The notes under the pieces were generated by a model. It saw nothing but the letters and a program-made list of their open reading frames with translations, searched no databases and had not been told where the DNA came from. Source: an uncultured Clostridium sp. (lineage in GTDB: Bacteria; Bacillota; Clostridia; Clostridiales; Clostridiaceae). Taken from it: DNA of 24,497 nucleotides. This document shows, piece by piece, positions 6,398 through 13,433 of the stretch (the stretch's first letter is position 1; each line of letters begins with the position of its first letter). The translations under genes and the position numbers were made by a program. The stretch is from assembly GCA_900543325.1 (NCBI GenBank), contig UQQU01000050.1, positions 1 through 24,497 on the forward strand. Reading direction: 5' to 3'.

Positions 6398-6617
6398 TAA
6401 CATTTTATAAAATAAATGACAAAATAAACACAATAAAACATAACTTGTACTCTAATATTGTAGAATTACGTTGGACAAGTTTAAAAAAATTAAATATATT
6501 AAAATAAAAAAAGAAAAAAAAGTAAAAAATGATTTTTGAAGAATAGTTTTAATAATATATGTTAAGAATTAATAATATAATAACAAAAAAATAACATATA
6601 AGATAGGTGTAGGTAAC
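6398..6617. other. A-tract-rich intergenic DNA between the abrB and DUF1836 promoters
   Basis: No gene fits in this part of the 446-bp gap. The + strand from 6481 to 6540 is dominated by runs of A, which may bend the DNA. The heptamer AACTTGT or its complement occurs at 6442-6448, 6475-6481 and just outside at 6255-6261 and 6615-6621. ATATGTTA and TAACATAT form an 8-bp inverted repeat around 6557-6598. No RNA gene was recognised. Confidence 0.45.
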
Positions 6618-6646
6618 TTGTAATAAGTTTATAATTACTATATAAT
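6618..6646 (+). promoter_or_regulatory. Promoter of the DUF1836 gene
   Basis: TTGTAA (6618-6623), 17 bases, then a perfect TATAAT (6641-6646). One copy of the AACTTGT heptamer overlaps the -35. Confidence 0.65.
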
Positions 6647-6683
6647 ATAAATATTGAATTATACAAGAATGAGGTGAAATAAT

Positions 6684-7271
6684 ATGGTTAATAAAATTGA
6701 TAATGATTATATAAAAGAGATTGCAGAAGAAATATCTAATACATCAATGATACCTTATGAAGAGTTACCGAAATACGATCTTTTTTTATCTCAAGTAATA
6801 GATTTTTTAAATGATAAATTTGTTGAAGATAAATATACTAATAATATAGTTCAAAATTATATAAAAAGTGAAGTTATTAGCAAACCAGAAGATGGTAAAA
6901 AAAGAGGGTATACTAAGATACATTTAGTTCAACTCGTATTATTAAGCTATATGAGACCAATACTTACAACTGAAGAAATTAAAAAGGTTTTTAGTTTAGC
7001 TTTTAATGAAATAAATGATAGGTCAGATGACATTATAGATTGGGAAACTGCATATAAATTATTTTTTGAAACTCAAGAAGAAAGTTTTGATAAGAATTTA
7101 AATGCTACAGCAATAAATGATGAGAAATTAGATTCAATCATTAAAGAGTTAGAGTTAGATGAAAAAGATGAAAATAGTATTAGAACTTTTGTTATAGTAT
7201 TATCATTAATAGCTCAAGCTAGTGCTATTAAAAAGTTAGTTCAAAAAATAGTAAAAGAATATCATTCTTAG
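6684..7271 (+). CDS. DUF1836 domain protein, probable regulator
   Basis: A 195-residue soluble, mostly helical protein that I assign to the DUF1836 family. The N-terminal half holds the recognisable core: LPKYDLFLSQVIDFLNDKF (about 28-46), then NIVQNYIKSEVISKPEDGKKRGY and a following helix-rich segment. This core resembles a MerR-like winged helix, so DNA binding is plausible. The second half is acidic and lacks known motifs. No catalytic signature is visible and the biological role of the family is not established. GAGGTGA (6671-6677) is well spaced from the ATG. A consensus-like promoter and a clean terminator make it monocistronic, although the nuclease-helicase gene follows closely on the same strand. 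Confidence 0.78.
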   Translation: MVNKIDNDYIKEIAEEISNTSMIPYEELPKYDLFLSQVIDFLNDKFVEDKYTNNIVQNYIKSEVISKPEDGKKRGYTKIHLVQLVLLSYMRPILTTEEIKKVFSLAFNEINDRSDDIIDWETAYKLFFETQEESFDKNLNATAINDEKLDSIIKELELDEKDENSIRTFVIVLSLIAQASAIKKLVQKIVKEYHS

Positions 7272-7275
7272 TCTT

Positions 7276-7304
7276 AAGCTACCGATTTAATTGGTAGCTT
7301 TTTT
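7276..7304 (+). terminator. Intrinsic terminator after the DUF1836 gene
   Basis: AAGCTACC pairs with GGTAGCTT across a 9-base loop, followed by TTTT. Confidence 0.9.
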
Positions 7305-7312
7305 GTTATAAT
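7304..7312 (+). promoter_or_regulatory. Extended -10 promoter of the helicase gene
   Basis: TGTTATAAT directly follows the terminator T-run. The -35 region would lie in the terminator hairpin and shows no match. Confidence 0.4.
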
Positions 7313-7340
7313 AAAATAGTAATATGAGAGAGGAATGCTT

Positions 7341-9650
7341 ATGAAGGAAAGATTACTATTTAGAGAATCAGTTAGAGGAATAGTTGAATATGTACTGAAG
7401 TCAGGAAGTTTAGATGATAGATTTATATCTAGAGGTCGTGCTATAGATGGAACAATTGCACATGGAAAACTTCAAAAAGATAATGCAATAATATACGAGA
7501 ATTATGAAAAAGAAGTAAGGATGCAACATGAGTTTCATAAGGATAATATAGTTTTATTAGTGGATGGTAGAGCTGATGGAATTATAAATGAAAAAGGAAA
7601 TATAATTATAGAAGAGATAAAGTCAACTTATATGGATTTAAGTTATTTATATGAAGACTATAATTTATTACATTGGGCTCAAGGAAAGTTTTACGGGTAT
7701 ATTTATTGTATAGATAATAATTTAGAAAGTATAACTATAAGGTTAAGTTATTTTAATATAAATACAGATGAAGTTAGATCTTTTGATCATATATATAGCT
7801 TAAAGGATTTAGAGAATTTTGTATATGAGATAGTCAATAAATATTTGGAGACATTAACTTTAAAAGAGTCTTTTAAAATAGAGAGAGATAAAAGTATAAA
7901 AGAGTTGCAATTTCCATTTAAATCATATAGAAAAGGACAAAGAGAATTAGCAGTAAGTTGTTATAGTAGCATAAGAAAAAAGGGAATATTATTTGCACAA
8001 GCCCCTACAGGAATAGGAAAGACTATATCCACTATTTTTCCTGCAATAAAGGCAATTGGTCAGGGGATGGGGGAAAAGATAATATATTTAACGGCTAAAA
8101 CAATAACTAGAACTGTAGCGGAAGAGGCATATATTAAATTATTTAAAAATAATTTAATATTTAAAGTAGTTACCATAACTGCAAAGGAGAAAATATGCCT
8201 TAATAATGAAGTAAAATGTAATCCGGATGATTGTATTTATGCAAAAGATTATTTTACAAAAATAAATGATATAATAAACAGCTTATTAAAAAGTAACAAT
8301 ATGTTTTTTAGAGATGAAATAATTGAATATGCCAATAAATATAAGGTATGTCCTTTTGAGCTTTCTTTAGACTTAAGTAATTGGTGTGATGGGGTTATTT
8401 GTGATTATAACTATGCCTTTGATCCAAGAGTGAAGTTGAAAAGAATATTTGAAGATAGAAATGAAGATAATATATTATTAATAGATGAGGCCCATAATCT
8501 TGTTAATAGAGCTAGAGAAATGTATAGCTGTACTTTGCAAAAAAGCAAAGTAATGAGTGTTAATAGGATTATAAAAGGAAAAGTACCTAAATTATATAAA
8601 ATTTCTAATTCTATAAATAAAGAGATGATACACATAAGGAGAGAATTAGAAGAGATAAATAAAAATTTTAAATATCATAATGAAGAATACAAGGAGTTAA
8701 TAAAATTATTGAGAGCCTTTGTTAGTGAAGCTGATAATTACTTAGTGAAAGGTAAGGGAACAGAGGGATATGAAGAGGTATTAGAGTTTTATTATGAAGT
8801 AAGAAGCTTTATTGCAGCAAGTGAATTATATGATAAAGAGTATACAACTATTTTGAAAAATGATAAAAATGAGTTTAGTATAAAAATATTTTGTATTAAT
8901 CCAGCTAAGAATTTAAGGCAAGTTATCAAAAGTACTTATTCTAGCATTATATTTTCAGCTACATTATCTCCTGTAAAATATTATGTAGATTTAATAGGTG
9001 GAGATGAAGAAAGTTTTAAATTGAGATTTGATTCACCATTTAATAAAAAAAATTTATTAACATATTTATATCCTTTAGATATGAGATATGTTAATAGAGA
9101 AAAGAATATTGATATATTATGTAATGTTATATATAAATTTATTAATGAAAAAAAAGGTAATTATATGGCATTTTTACCTTCCTTTGATTACTTATATAAG
9201 GTATACTCAAGGTATGTAGAAATGTATGGGGAAAAAGGGACTATAATACAAGAAGAGAATTTATCGGAAATTAAGAAAGAGGAATTTTTAAAAGCTTTTA
9301 ATGAAGATAACAATATCATCGGATTTACAGTTGTTGGTGGGATGTTTTCAGAAGGTGTAGATTTACCAGGAGATAAATTGATTGGAGCTATCATCGTAGG
9401 AGTTGGTTTTCCTATGGTTTCTATTGAAAATAATATAATAGCAGAATATTTTGATTCAAGTGGCTTTGATTACTCTTATACATACCCAGGAATAAATAAA
9501 GTTCTTCAATCAGCAGGAAGAGTAATAAGAACGGAGAATGATAAAGGGAGAATATTATTAATAGATAGAAGGTATACAGATTCTAAATATAAATTTATCT
9601 TACCTAATGAGTGGGAGATAAAAGAATTTATATTTGACTATAAGAAGTAG
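7341..9650 (+). CDS. Cas4/RecB-like nuclease fused to XPD/DinG-type iron-sulfur DNA helicase
   Basis: A 769-residue fusion that probably cuts and unwinds DNA in repair. Residues 30-125 look like an intact PD-(D/E)XK nuclease of the Cas4/RecB type: His41, Asp79 in VDGRADGI, Glu92-x-Lys94 in IIEEIKS, and QxxxY at 114-118. From about 190 the protein is a superfamily 2 XPD/DinG helicase. It has Walker A APTGIGKT (221-228), four cysteines placed as in the XPD iron-sulfur domain (Cys286, 293, 298, 337), the DEAH box IDEAH (381-385) and, near the end, QSAGRVIRTENDKG as motif VI. I use ATG 7341, spaced 7 bases from GAGAGAGG; the ATG at 7335 touches that ribosome site. Nothing in the neighbourhood indicates a defence island. 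In vivo role and polarity are unknown. Confidence 0.87.
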   Translation: MKERLLFRESVRGIVEYVLKSGSLDDRFISRGRAIDGTIAHGKLQKDNAIIYENYEKEVRMQHEFHKDNIVLLVDGRADGIINEKGNIIIEEIKSTYMDLSYLYEDYNLLHWAQGKFYGYIYCIDNNLESITIRLSYFNINTDEVRSFDHIYSLKDLENFVYEIVNKYLETLTLKESFKIERDKSIKELQFPFKSYRKGQRELAVSCYSSIRKKGILFAQAPTGIGKTISTIFPAIKAIGQGMGEKIIYLTAKTITRTVAEEAYIKLFKNNLIFKVVTITAKEKICLNNEVKCNPDDCIYAKDYFTKINDIINSLLKSNNMFFRDEIIEYANKYKVCPFELSLDLSNWCDGVICDYNYAFDPRVKLKRIFEDRNEDNILLIDEAHNLVNRAREMYSCTLQKSKVMSVNRIIKGKVPKLYKISNSINKEMIHIRRELEEINKNFKYHNEEYKELIKLLRAFVSEADNYLVKGKGTEGYEEVLEFYYEVRSFIAASELYDKEYTTILKNDKNEFSIKIFCINPAKNLRQVIKSTYSSIIFSATLSPVKYYVDLIGGDEESFKLRFDSPFNKKNLLTYLYPLDMRYVNREKNIDILCNVIYKFINEKKGNYMAFLPSFDYLYKVYSRYVEMYGEKGTIIQEENLSEIKKEEFLKAFNEDNNIIGFTVVGGMFSEGVDLPGDKLIGAIIVGVGFPMVSIENNIIAEYFDSSGFDYSYTYPGINKVLQSAGRVIRTENDKGRILLIDRRYTDSKYKFILPNEWEIKEFIFDYKK

Positions 9651-9664
9651 CTATTATATATAAT
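9634..9664 (+). promoter_or_regulatory. Possible promoter of the YihY gene
   Basis: TTGACT (9634-9639) lies 17 bases from TATATA (9657-9662) and 19 from TATAAT (9659-9664). The -35 sits in the last codons of the helicase gene. No terminator separates the two genes, so readthrough is also possible. Confidence 0.4.
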
Positions 9665-9710
9665 GGGGAATATGTTGTATTAGATATAAACAGAAAGGAA
9701 ATATGGTGAT

Positions 9711-10565
9711 ATGATGTCGAAAAAAGAGGGTGGAAGAAAAAAGGGTTTCTTTAAGTTTATAATTTATTTTATAGTTAAAATAAGAGATGATGATATTTTT
9801 GCTTTAGCTGCTCAACTAGCCTATTATTTAATATTATCATTTTTCCCTTTTTTAATTTTCTTATTAACATTAATTGGATTTAGTAATTTAGACTCCATGG
9901 AGGTATTAGGAGCATTAAGAGCAATGTTACCAACTAGTGCATTTGAGCTTATTTATAGTGTAATTATAGAAGTTATTGAAAAACAAAATACAGGATTATT
10001 AGGAGCTTCTTTATTATTAGTAGTTTGGTCGGCATCTTCAGCTTTTAGGGCAGTAATTAAAGGGATAAATAAAGCCTATGGATTAAATGAAAATAGATCA
10101 TTTATAAAAAGGGCTTTTATAGCAATAATTTGTACCTTTGCGTTAGCCTTTGTAATATTGCTAACTCTAGTAATGCTAGTATTTGGAGGTTTAATAGGAG
10201 ATTTGTTAGCATCATACTTACCATTCCCTACAGTAGTATATAGGGTATGGAATTTTCTTAGATATGTACTAGTTGTATTTATGATGATATTAATTTTTGC
10301 AAGTATATATAGATATACTCCGTCAAAAAGGCTTGGATGGAAGGAAGTTGTACCAGGAGCTATTTCATGTACAATCGGGTGGTTAGTAGTTTCTTTAGGT
10401 TTTTCATTTTATATAAATAATTTTAGCAATTATTCTAAAATATATGGGGGGTTAGGTGCAGTTATTATATTGATAACCTGGTTATACTTAACTTCTATAA
10501 TTTTGATTTTAGGTGGAGAAATTAATTCAGTTATAGTTACGAGAAAAACTAATATATTAAATTAA
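9711..10565 (+). CDS. YihY/BrkB family inner-membrane protein
   Basis: A 284-residue polytopic membrane protein of the YihY (UPF0761, formerly RNase BN/BrkB) family, with about six membrane helices. The conserved N-terminal signature is present as DDDIFALAAQLAYYLILSFFPFLIF in two parts: a charged DDD motif followed by the first helix. Later family features are the VVWSASSAFRAVIKGINKAY segment and YGGLGAVIILITWLY near the C-terminus. The old assignment of this family to ribonuclease BN is known to be wrong, and its transport or other activity is not settled. The start may be ATG 9711 or 9714; AAAGGA (9694-9699) fits 9711 slightly better. It follows the helicase gene by 60 bp without a terminator. 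Confidence 0.88.
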   Translation: MMSKKEGGRKKGFFKFIIYFIVKIRDDDIFALAAQLAYYLILSFFPFLIFLLTLIGFSNLDSMEVLGALRAMLPTSAFELIYSVIIEVIEKQNTGLLGASLLLVVWSASSAFRAVIKGINKAYGLNENRSFIKRAFIAIICTFALAFVILLTLVMLVFGGLIGDLLASYLPFPTVVYRVWNFLRYVLVVFMMILIFASIYRYTPSKRLGWKEVVPGAISCTIGWLVVSLGFSFYINNFSNYSKIYGGLGAVIILITWLYLTSIILILGGEINSVIVTRKTNILN

Positions 10566-10684
10566 TTATTTTTAAAAAATATAATACTTTAAAAATTATT
10601 TAGATAATTATAATAAACTTTCCATGAATAGAAAAATTTGAAGTGGTTATACTCAAAAGTGAAGTATTCAGGAGGTGTAATTAA

Positions 10685-11044
10685 ATGAATAAAATAGTGT
10701 TATTAGGAAAACTTATAAAGGACCCTGAACTAAAAACTATAGATAATGGTGAAAAAGTTTTTACAAGGTTCATAATAGCGGTAGATAGAAATTTTAAATC
10801 TGCTGATGGGACTAGAAAGGCTGATTTAATTCCTGTAACTATATGGGGAAGAAAAGCAGAAGTAGTTTGTAAGTATATGACTAAAGGAAGTTATATTAGC
10901 CTAAGCGGAAGATTGAAAACAGGAAGTTATGAAGATAAACAAGGAAATAAAAAATATATAGCGGAGGTTGTTGCTGAAGACTTTAAATTTGTTGGAAATA
11001 GAAGAGAAGTTAGAGAAAACAACGAAGTTATTGGTGAAGAATAA
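10685..11044 (+). CDS. Short single-stranded DNA-binding protein
   Basis: A 119-residue OB-fold protein of the bacterial SSB family. It begins MNKIVLLGKLIKDPEL and has the conserved core VTIWGRKAEVVCKYMTKGSYISLSG in adjacent strands and LKTGSYEDKQGNKKY. The fold covers residues 1-105. The C-terminus is short and ends EVIGEE. It lacks the acidic DDDIPF-type tip through which replicative SSBs recruit partner proteins, so it is probably an accessory paralogue rather than the main replicative SSB. AGGAGGTG (10670-10677) is a strong ribosome site. The 119-bp upstream gap contains a possible TATACT -10 (10648-10653) but no good -35. A strong terminator follows. Confidence 0.9.
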   Translation: MNKIVLLGKLIKDPELKTIDNGEKVFTRFIIAVDRNFKSADGTRKADLIPVTIWGRKAEVVCKYMTKGSYISLSGRLKTGSYEDKQGNKKYIAEVVAEDFKFVGNRREVRENNEVIGEE

Positions 11045-11052
11045 GTTATTAA

Positions 11053-11085
11053 ATGGAGATTGTTATGAAACGATCTCTATTTTTT
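11053..11085 (+). terminator. Intrinsic terminator after ssb
   Basis: ATGGAGATTGTT pairs with AACGATCTCTAT as a 12-bp stem with two G-T wobbles and an ATGA loop, followed by TTTTT. Confidence 0.85.
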
Positions 11086-11114
11086 ATAATAAAATTTCTT
11101 ATAGGAGTATAGAT

Positions 11115-11121
11115 TTCGACA
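11115..11121 (-). promoter_or_regulatory. Second Spo0A-box-like site
   Basis: The minus strand reads TGTCGAA. The twelve bases TTTCGACATTTA around it on the + strand are identical to those at the abrB site. It lies between the ssb terminator and the next promoter, about 130 bp upstream of the latter's -35. Function is uncertain because of that distance. Confidence 0.3.
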
Positions 11122-11244
11122 TTTATTTTAATATATTGAATAATAGGATTAGTAAGTAGATTTATAATATTAATTGAAAAAAGTGTAATAAATTACAATT
11201 ATGTTGAAAGCTAAGGGAAATTTTATTTTGTATAGCACCACCAT

Positions 11245-11272
11245 TTGACATAATTTTGATTAAATGTATGGT
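11245..11272 (+). promoter_or_regulatory. Promoter of the DUF6514-like gene
   Basis: A perfect -35 TTGACA (11245-11250) is followed after 16 bases by TATGGT (11267-11272), a moderate -10. Confidence 0.5.
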
Positions 11273-11314
11273 ATTGTGTTATTATTAAATAATATGTAGA
11301 GGGGTATTGGGTGT

Positions 11315-11614
11315 ATGAAGATAAATAAAACATTAAGTAAAATGGTAAATATTAATGAGAGAGAAGTTAAATATATCTATAGAATGACTGAAAAGAACAT
11401 AAGAAATAGACAAGCTTTTGGAATTGAAATTGAAAGGCAAGATTTTAATAATGGAGAAGTAATTAATTTGGAGAGAGATTATGTAAACTTGGTAGCTAGT
11501 GAAGAAAAGAAAGCTAATGATATATTAGTGTTATTATTTAATAATTTAGTTTCTCCTATACATTTAGTTGATATAGTAGGGGAGTATTCAGATTTGTGTG
11601 CCGCTGAGTTTTAA
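11315..11614 (+). CDS. DUF6514-like conserved clostridial protein
   Basis: A 99-residue soluble protein that I associate with the DUF6514 family of clostridia. The pattern is a strand-rich YIYRMTEKNIRNRQAFGIEIERQDF, then EVINLERDYVNLV, then a C-terminal helix pair with LFNNLVSPIHLVDIVGEY. There is no signal peptide, membrane segment or catalytic motif. The SPIHL-x2-IVGEY segment near the end is the part I recognise best. AGAGGGG (11298-11304) is spaced 10 bases from the ATG. It lies 89 bp before acpS with no terminator between, so the two may be cotranscribed. Function is unknown; the family name is from memory and could be wrong. Confidence 0.7.
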   Translation: MKINKTLSKMVNINEREVKYIYRMTEKNIRNRQAFGIEIERQDFNNGEVINLERDYVNLVASEEKKANDILVLLFNNLVSPIHLVDIVGEYSDLCAAEF

Positions 11615-11703
11615 TTTTAAAAATTATATTTACACAAGGAATGTTTACAGAAGATAATTAAGTTATTCTTATGGATATATAGTTTAACAAAAGAGGTGAT
11701 TTT

Positions 11704-12075
11704 ATGATATTGGGAATTGGAACTGACATAATAGAAATTGATAGAATAGATAGGGCAATAAACAATACACCAATGTTTTTAGAAAAGATATTTACTAAAA
11801 GGGAGCTTAAAGAACTAACTAAAAGTACACTTAGAGTAGAAAGTGTTGCTGGAAACTTTGCTGTAAAAGAGGCAGTAAGTAAAGCTATAGGTACAGGTAT
11901 GAGGGGATTTACCTTTAGTGATATAGAAGTTTTTAGAAATGAGTTAGGAAAACCTATAGTAGAAATATCTGATAAAGTAAAAGAACTAATAGAAGTTAAT
12001 AATTATACCTTTAATGTTTCTATTTCCCATAATAGAACTTGTGCAATCGCATTTGTAGTACTAGAATCACACTAA
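11704..12075 (+). CDS. acpS: Holo-[acyl-carrier-protein] synthase
   Basis: Transfers the 4'-phosphopantetheine arm of coenzyme A to the serine of apo-acyl carrier protein, which activates fatty-acid synthesis. The 123-residue length is typical. Magnesium and substrate residues are visible: Asp8 in GIGTDIIEIDRI and Glu56 in FAVKEAVSKAIGTG. The C-terminal SISHNRTCAIAFV segment is also conserved. AGAGGTGAT (11692-11700) serves the ATG. No good promoter is seen in the 89-bp gap, so it is probably transcribed with the gene before it. In Bacillus acpS heads the acpS-ydcC-alr-ndoAI-ndoA cluster, and the following genes match that order except for alr. Confidence 0.96.
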   Translation: MILGIGTDIIEIDRIDRAINNTPMFLEKIFTKRELKELTKSTLRVESVAGNFAVKEAVSKAIGTGMRGFTFSDIEVFRNELGKPIVEISDKVKELIEVNNYTFNVSISHNRTCAIAFVVLESH

Positions 12076-12122
12076 CCTACATAATATTTATAGAGTAATG
12101 AAGTAACATAAATAATATTTTT

Positions 12123-12167
12123 TAAGTAACTTAATAATAAATTATGAATAAAATATATAGTTACTTA
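12123..12167. repeat. 9-bp inverted repeat in the acpS to GerS-like gap
   Basis: TAAGTAACT (12123-12131) and AGTTACTTA (12159-12167) are perfect complements 27 bases apart, upstream of the GerS-like gene. No T-run follows, so a terminator is unlikely; an operator is possible. Confidence 0.3.
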
Positions 12168-12205
12168 ATATTAGTAATAATGAAATAGTGCTTATGGGAG
12201 GATCT

Positions 12206-12817
12206 ATGAAGAAAAAAATTATTATAACATTATTACTAATTGTACCGTTTATATCTATTTTTCTTGTTGTTATTTTTAGAGGGGTACTTTCACCAAATAA
12301 TGAGGAGATAATTAGAGATTTAAAAAATATTAAGTGTTATGAAACAAAAGTTGAGTACATAGTTAAGAATAGCAAAGGAGAAGAACGAGAGGATACAGTT
12401 CAATATTATTCAAAAGATGAAGGTGTAAGAGTAGAATTTGATGATAATAAAATTAAGCTTTATAAATCAGATGGAATTCATGTAAAAGATAATTCATCTA
12501 CTGGTGAGTATGTTATTGAAAGTGATATGGACATACTCCATTCAATGGCATTCATCAATAAAATATTATCTTATCCATTAAAGAGTGACTCTATAAAAGA
12601 GGGACAAGAAGAATGGGGAGATAAAATATATATACAAGTAGATACAGAATTATTTTTAAATAATGAGCATTTTAATAGTGCTAGGATTTTTATAAATAAA
12701 AAAACTAAAACACCTATTGGAATTATAATTTATGATAAAGATGGTAATGATTCAGTACGAATAATTTATGAAGATTTTAAAATAGTTAAAGAGATTGACG
12801 AAAATTTATTTAACTAA
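12206..12817 (+). CDS. Membrane-anchored LolA-fold protein, GerS/YdcC-like
   Basis: A 203-residue extracytoplasmic protein with one N-terminal membrane anchor (about 4-27), followed by a beta-rich domain of the LolA/outer-membrane-lipoprotein-sorting fold. GerS of C. difficile, needed for cortex breakdown in germination, and YdcC of Bacillus are its likely relatives. The match rests on position after acpS, size, the alternating strand pattern and the start of the mature domain (DLKNIKCYETKVEYIVKN). Unlike lipoprotein GerS, no lipobox cysteine lies at the end of the hydrophobic segment, so it should be anchored by the helix itself. GGGAGGA (12196-12202) fixes the start at ATG 12206; an upstream in-frame ATG at 12188 would add six residues before that site. 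A sporulation role is inferred only. Confidence 0.7.
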   Translation: MKKKIIITLLLIVPFISIFLVVIFRGVLSPNNEEIIRDLKNIKCYETKVEYIVKNSKGEEREDTVQYYSKDEGVRVEFDDNKIKLYKSDGIHVKDNSSTGEYVIESDMDILHSMAFINKILSYPLKSDSIKEGQEEWGDKIYIQVDTELFLNNEHFNSARIFINKKTKTPIGIIIYDKDGNDSVRIIYEDFKIVKEIDENLFN

Positions 12818-13094
12818 AATTTTTAAAATAACTAAATGAATACTGAATGCAAATTCAGTATTCATAATATAAATTGTGATTAGGATAAGAGTTATAGTGA
12901 ACAAATGATTAGATATAGATAAATAGTACAAAGAAAATTTAGCCAGTGTAGTATTTAGTTTAATCAAGTTGTATTAATTATAGTGATAATCTAAGTACAT
13001 ATTAATCATTTTAAAAATAATGATTTTAAATATACTTTTAAGGAATTAACAATTGTAAAATTTTATGAAATTTGCGCATATAGTGACATTTCTA
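12818..13094. other. Non-coding gap where alr stands in related clusters
   Basis: The whole gap between the GerS-like gene and mazE is 347 bp (12818-13164). I see no open frame of note, no remnant of alanine racemase and no known RNA. It holds a strong hairpin at 12836-12865 and a weaker inverted repeat, AATCATT/AATGATT (13004-13010 and 13019-13025). TGACAT is repeated directly at 13084-13089 and 13104-13109, 20 bases apart, around the mazE -35. Confidence 0.5.
12836..12865 (+). terminator. 13-bp hairpin with GCAA loop after the GerS-like gene
   Basis: ATGAATACTGAAT pairs perfectly with ATTCAGTATTCAT around a GCAA tetraloop (GNRA type), 18 bases after the stop codon. No T-run follows on either strand, so it is either an atypical terminator or an RNA-stabilising hairpin. 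Confidence 0.45.
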
Positions 13095-13124
13095 TTTACA
13101 AAATGACATATTTTGAAATATAAT
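13095..13124 (+). promoter_or_regulatory. Promoter of mazEF
   Basis: TTTACA (13095-13100), 18 bases, then a perfect TATAAT (13119-13124). The start would be near 13131. Confidence 0.55.
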
Positions 13125-13164
13125 TTTCTTATACATAGGAAATAGAACTCCTAGGAGGTCAAAT

Positions 13165-13425
13165 ATGTCAAAAAAAATAGATAATATAATAATCCGTAAA
13201 TTTAAGAATGATTTTGAAAAAAGTAGTAAATTTATTAAAGATAGTTTAATAGTATATAGTGAGGAGAATGAAGCAAGTGAGTTCTTTGAATTAATGAGAA
13301 ATGGATATAAAGAAATGTCGAAAATTAATTTAGAACTTGCATATGATACTAATTCATCACAAAAGTCACTTAAATACAAATTTGATGATATAAATGAATA
13401 TGAGAAATGGCTTTGCGGAGTGTGA
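13165..13425 (+). CDS. MazE/EndoAI-family antitoxin with shortened N-terminal domain
   Basis: The antitoxin that should bind and inhibit the MazF-type RNase encoded next. The 86-residue protein keeps the family's toxin-contact region: FELMRNGYKEMSKINLELA (about 40-58) closely resembles Bacillus EndoAI, and YEKWL near the end fits the family. The N-terminal ribbon-helix-helix half is abnormal. Only about 42 residues precede LMR against 58 in Bacillus EndoAI, and the usual strand ending in LP with its first helix is hard to find. KFIKDSLIVYSEEN may be the second helix. DNA binding may therefore be weakened. The start is firm: AGGAGGT (13153-13159) sits 5 bases before the ATG. It is the first gene of a two-gene operon. 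Confidence 0.78.
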   Translation: MSKKIDNIIIRKFKNDFEKSSKFIKDSLIVYSEENEASEFFELMRNGYKEMSKINLELAYDTNSSQKSLKYKFDDINEYEKWLCGV

Positions 13426-13433
13426 TATTTTTA

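Noticed and set aside
6481..6540. A-rich block considered as a possible origin or CRISPR leader
   Set aside because: No DnaA boxes, repeats with spacers or cas genes are present. It is simple A-tract intergenic DNA.
9715..9721. TGTCGAA Spo0A-like core at the start codons of the YihY gene
   Set aside because: It is created by the coding sequence for Met-Ser-Lys, with no promoter nearby in the usual geometry. The same core at about 13317-13323 lies inside the mazE coding region. Both are probably coincidence.
10968..11159. Open frame of 63 codons overlapping the end of ssb
   Set aside because: It has no ribosome site, overlaps ssb in another frame and runs straight through the ssb terminator stem. 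It is a shadow frame.
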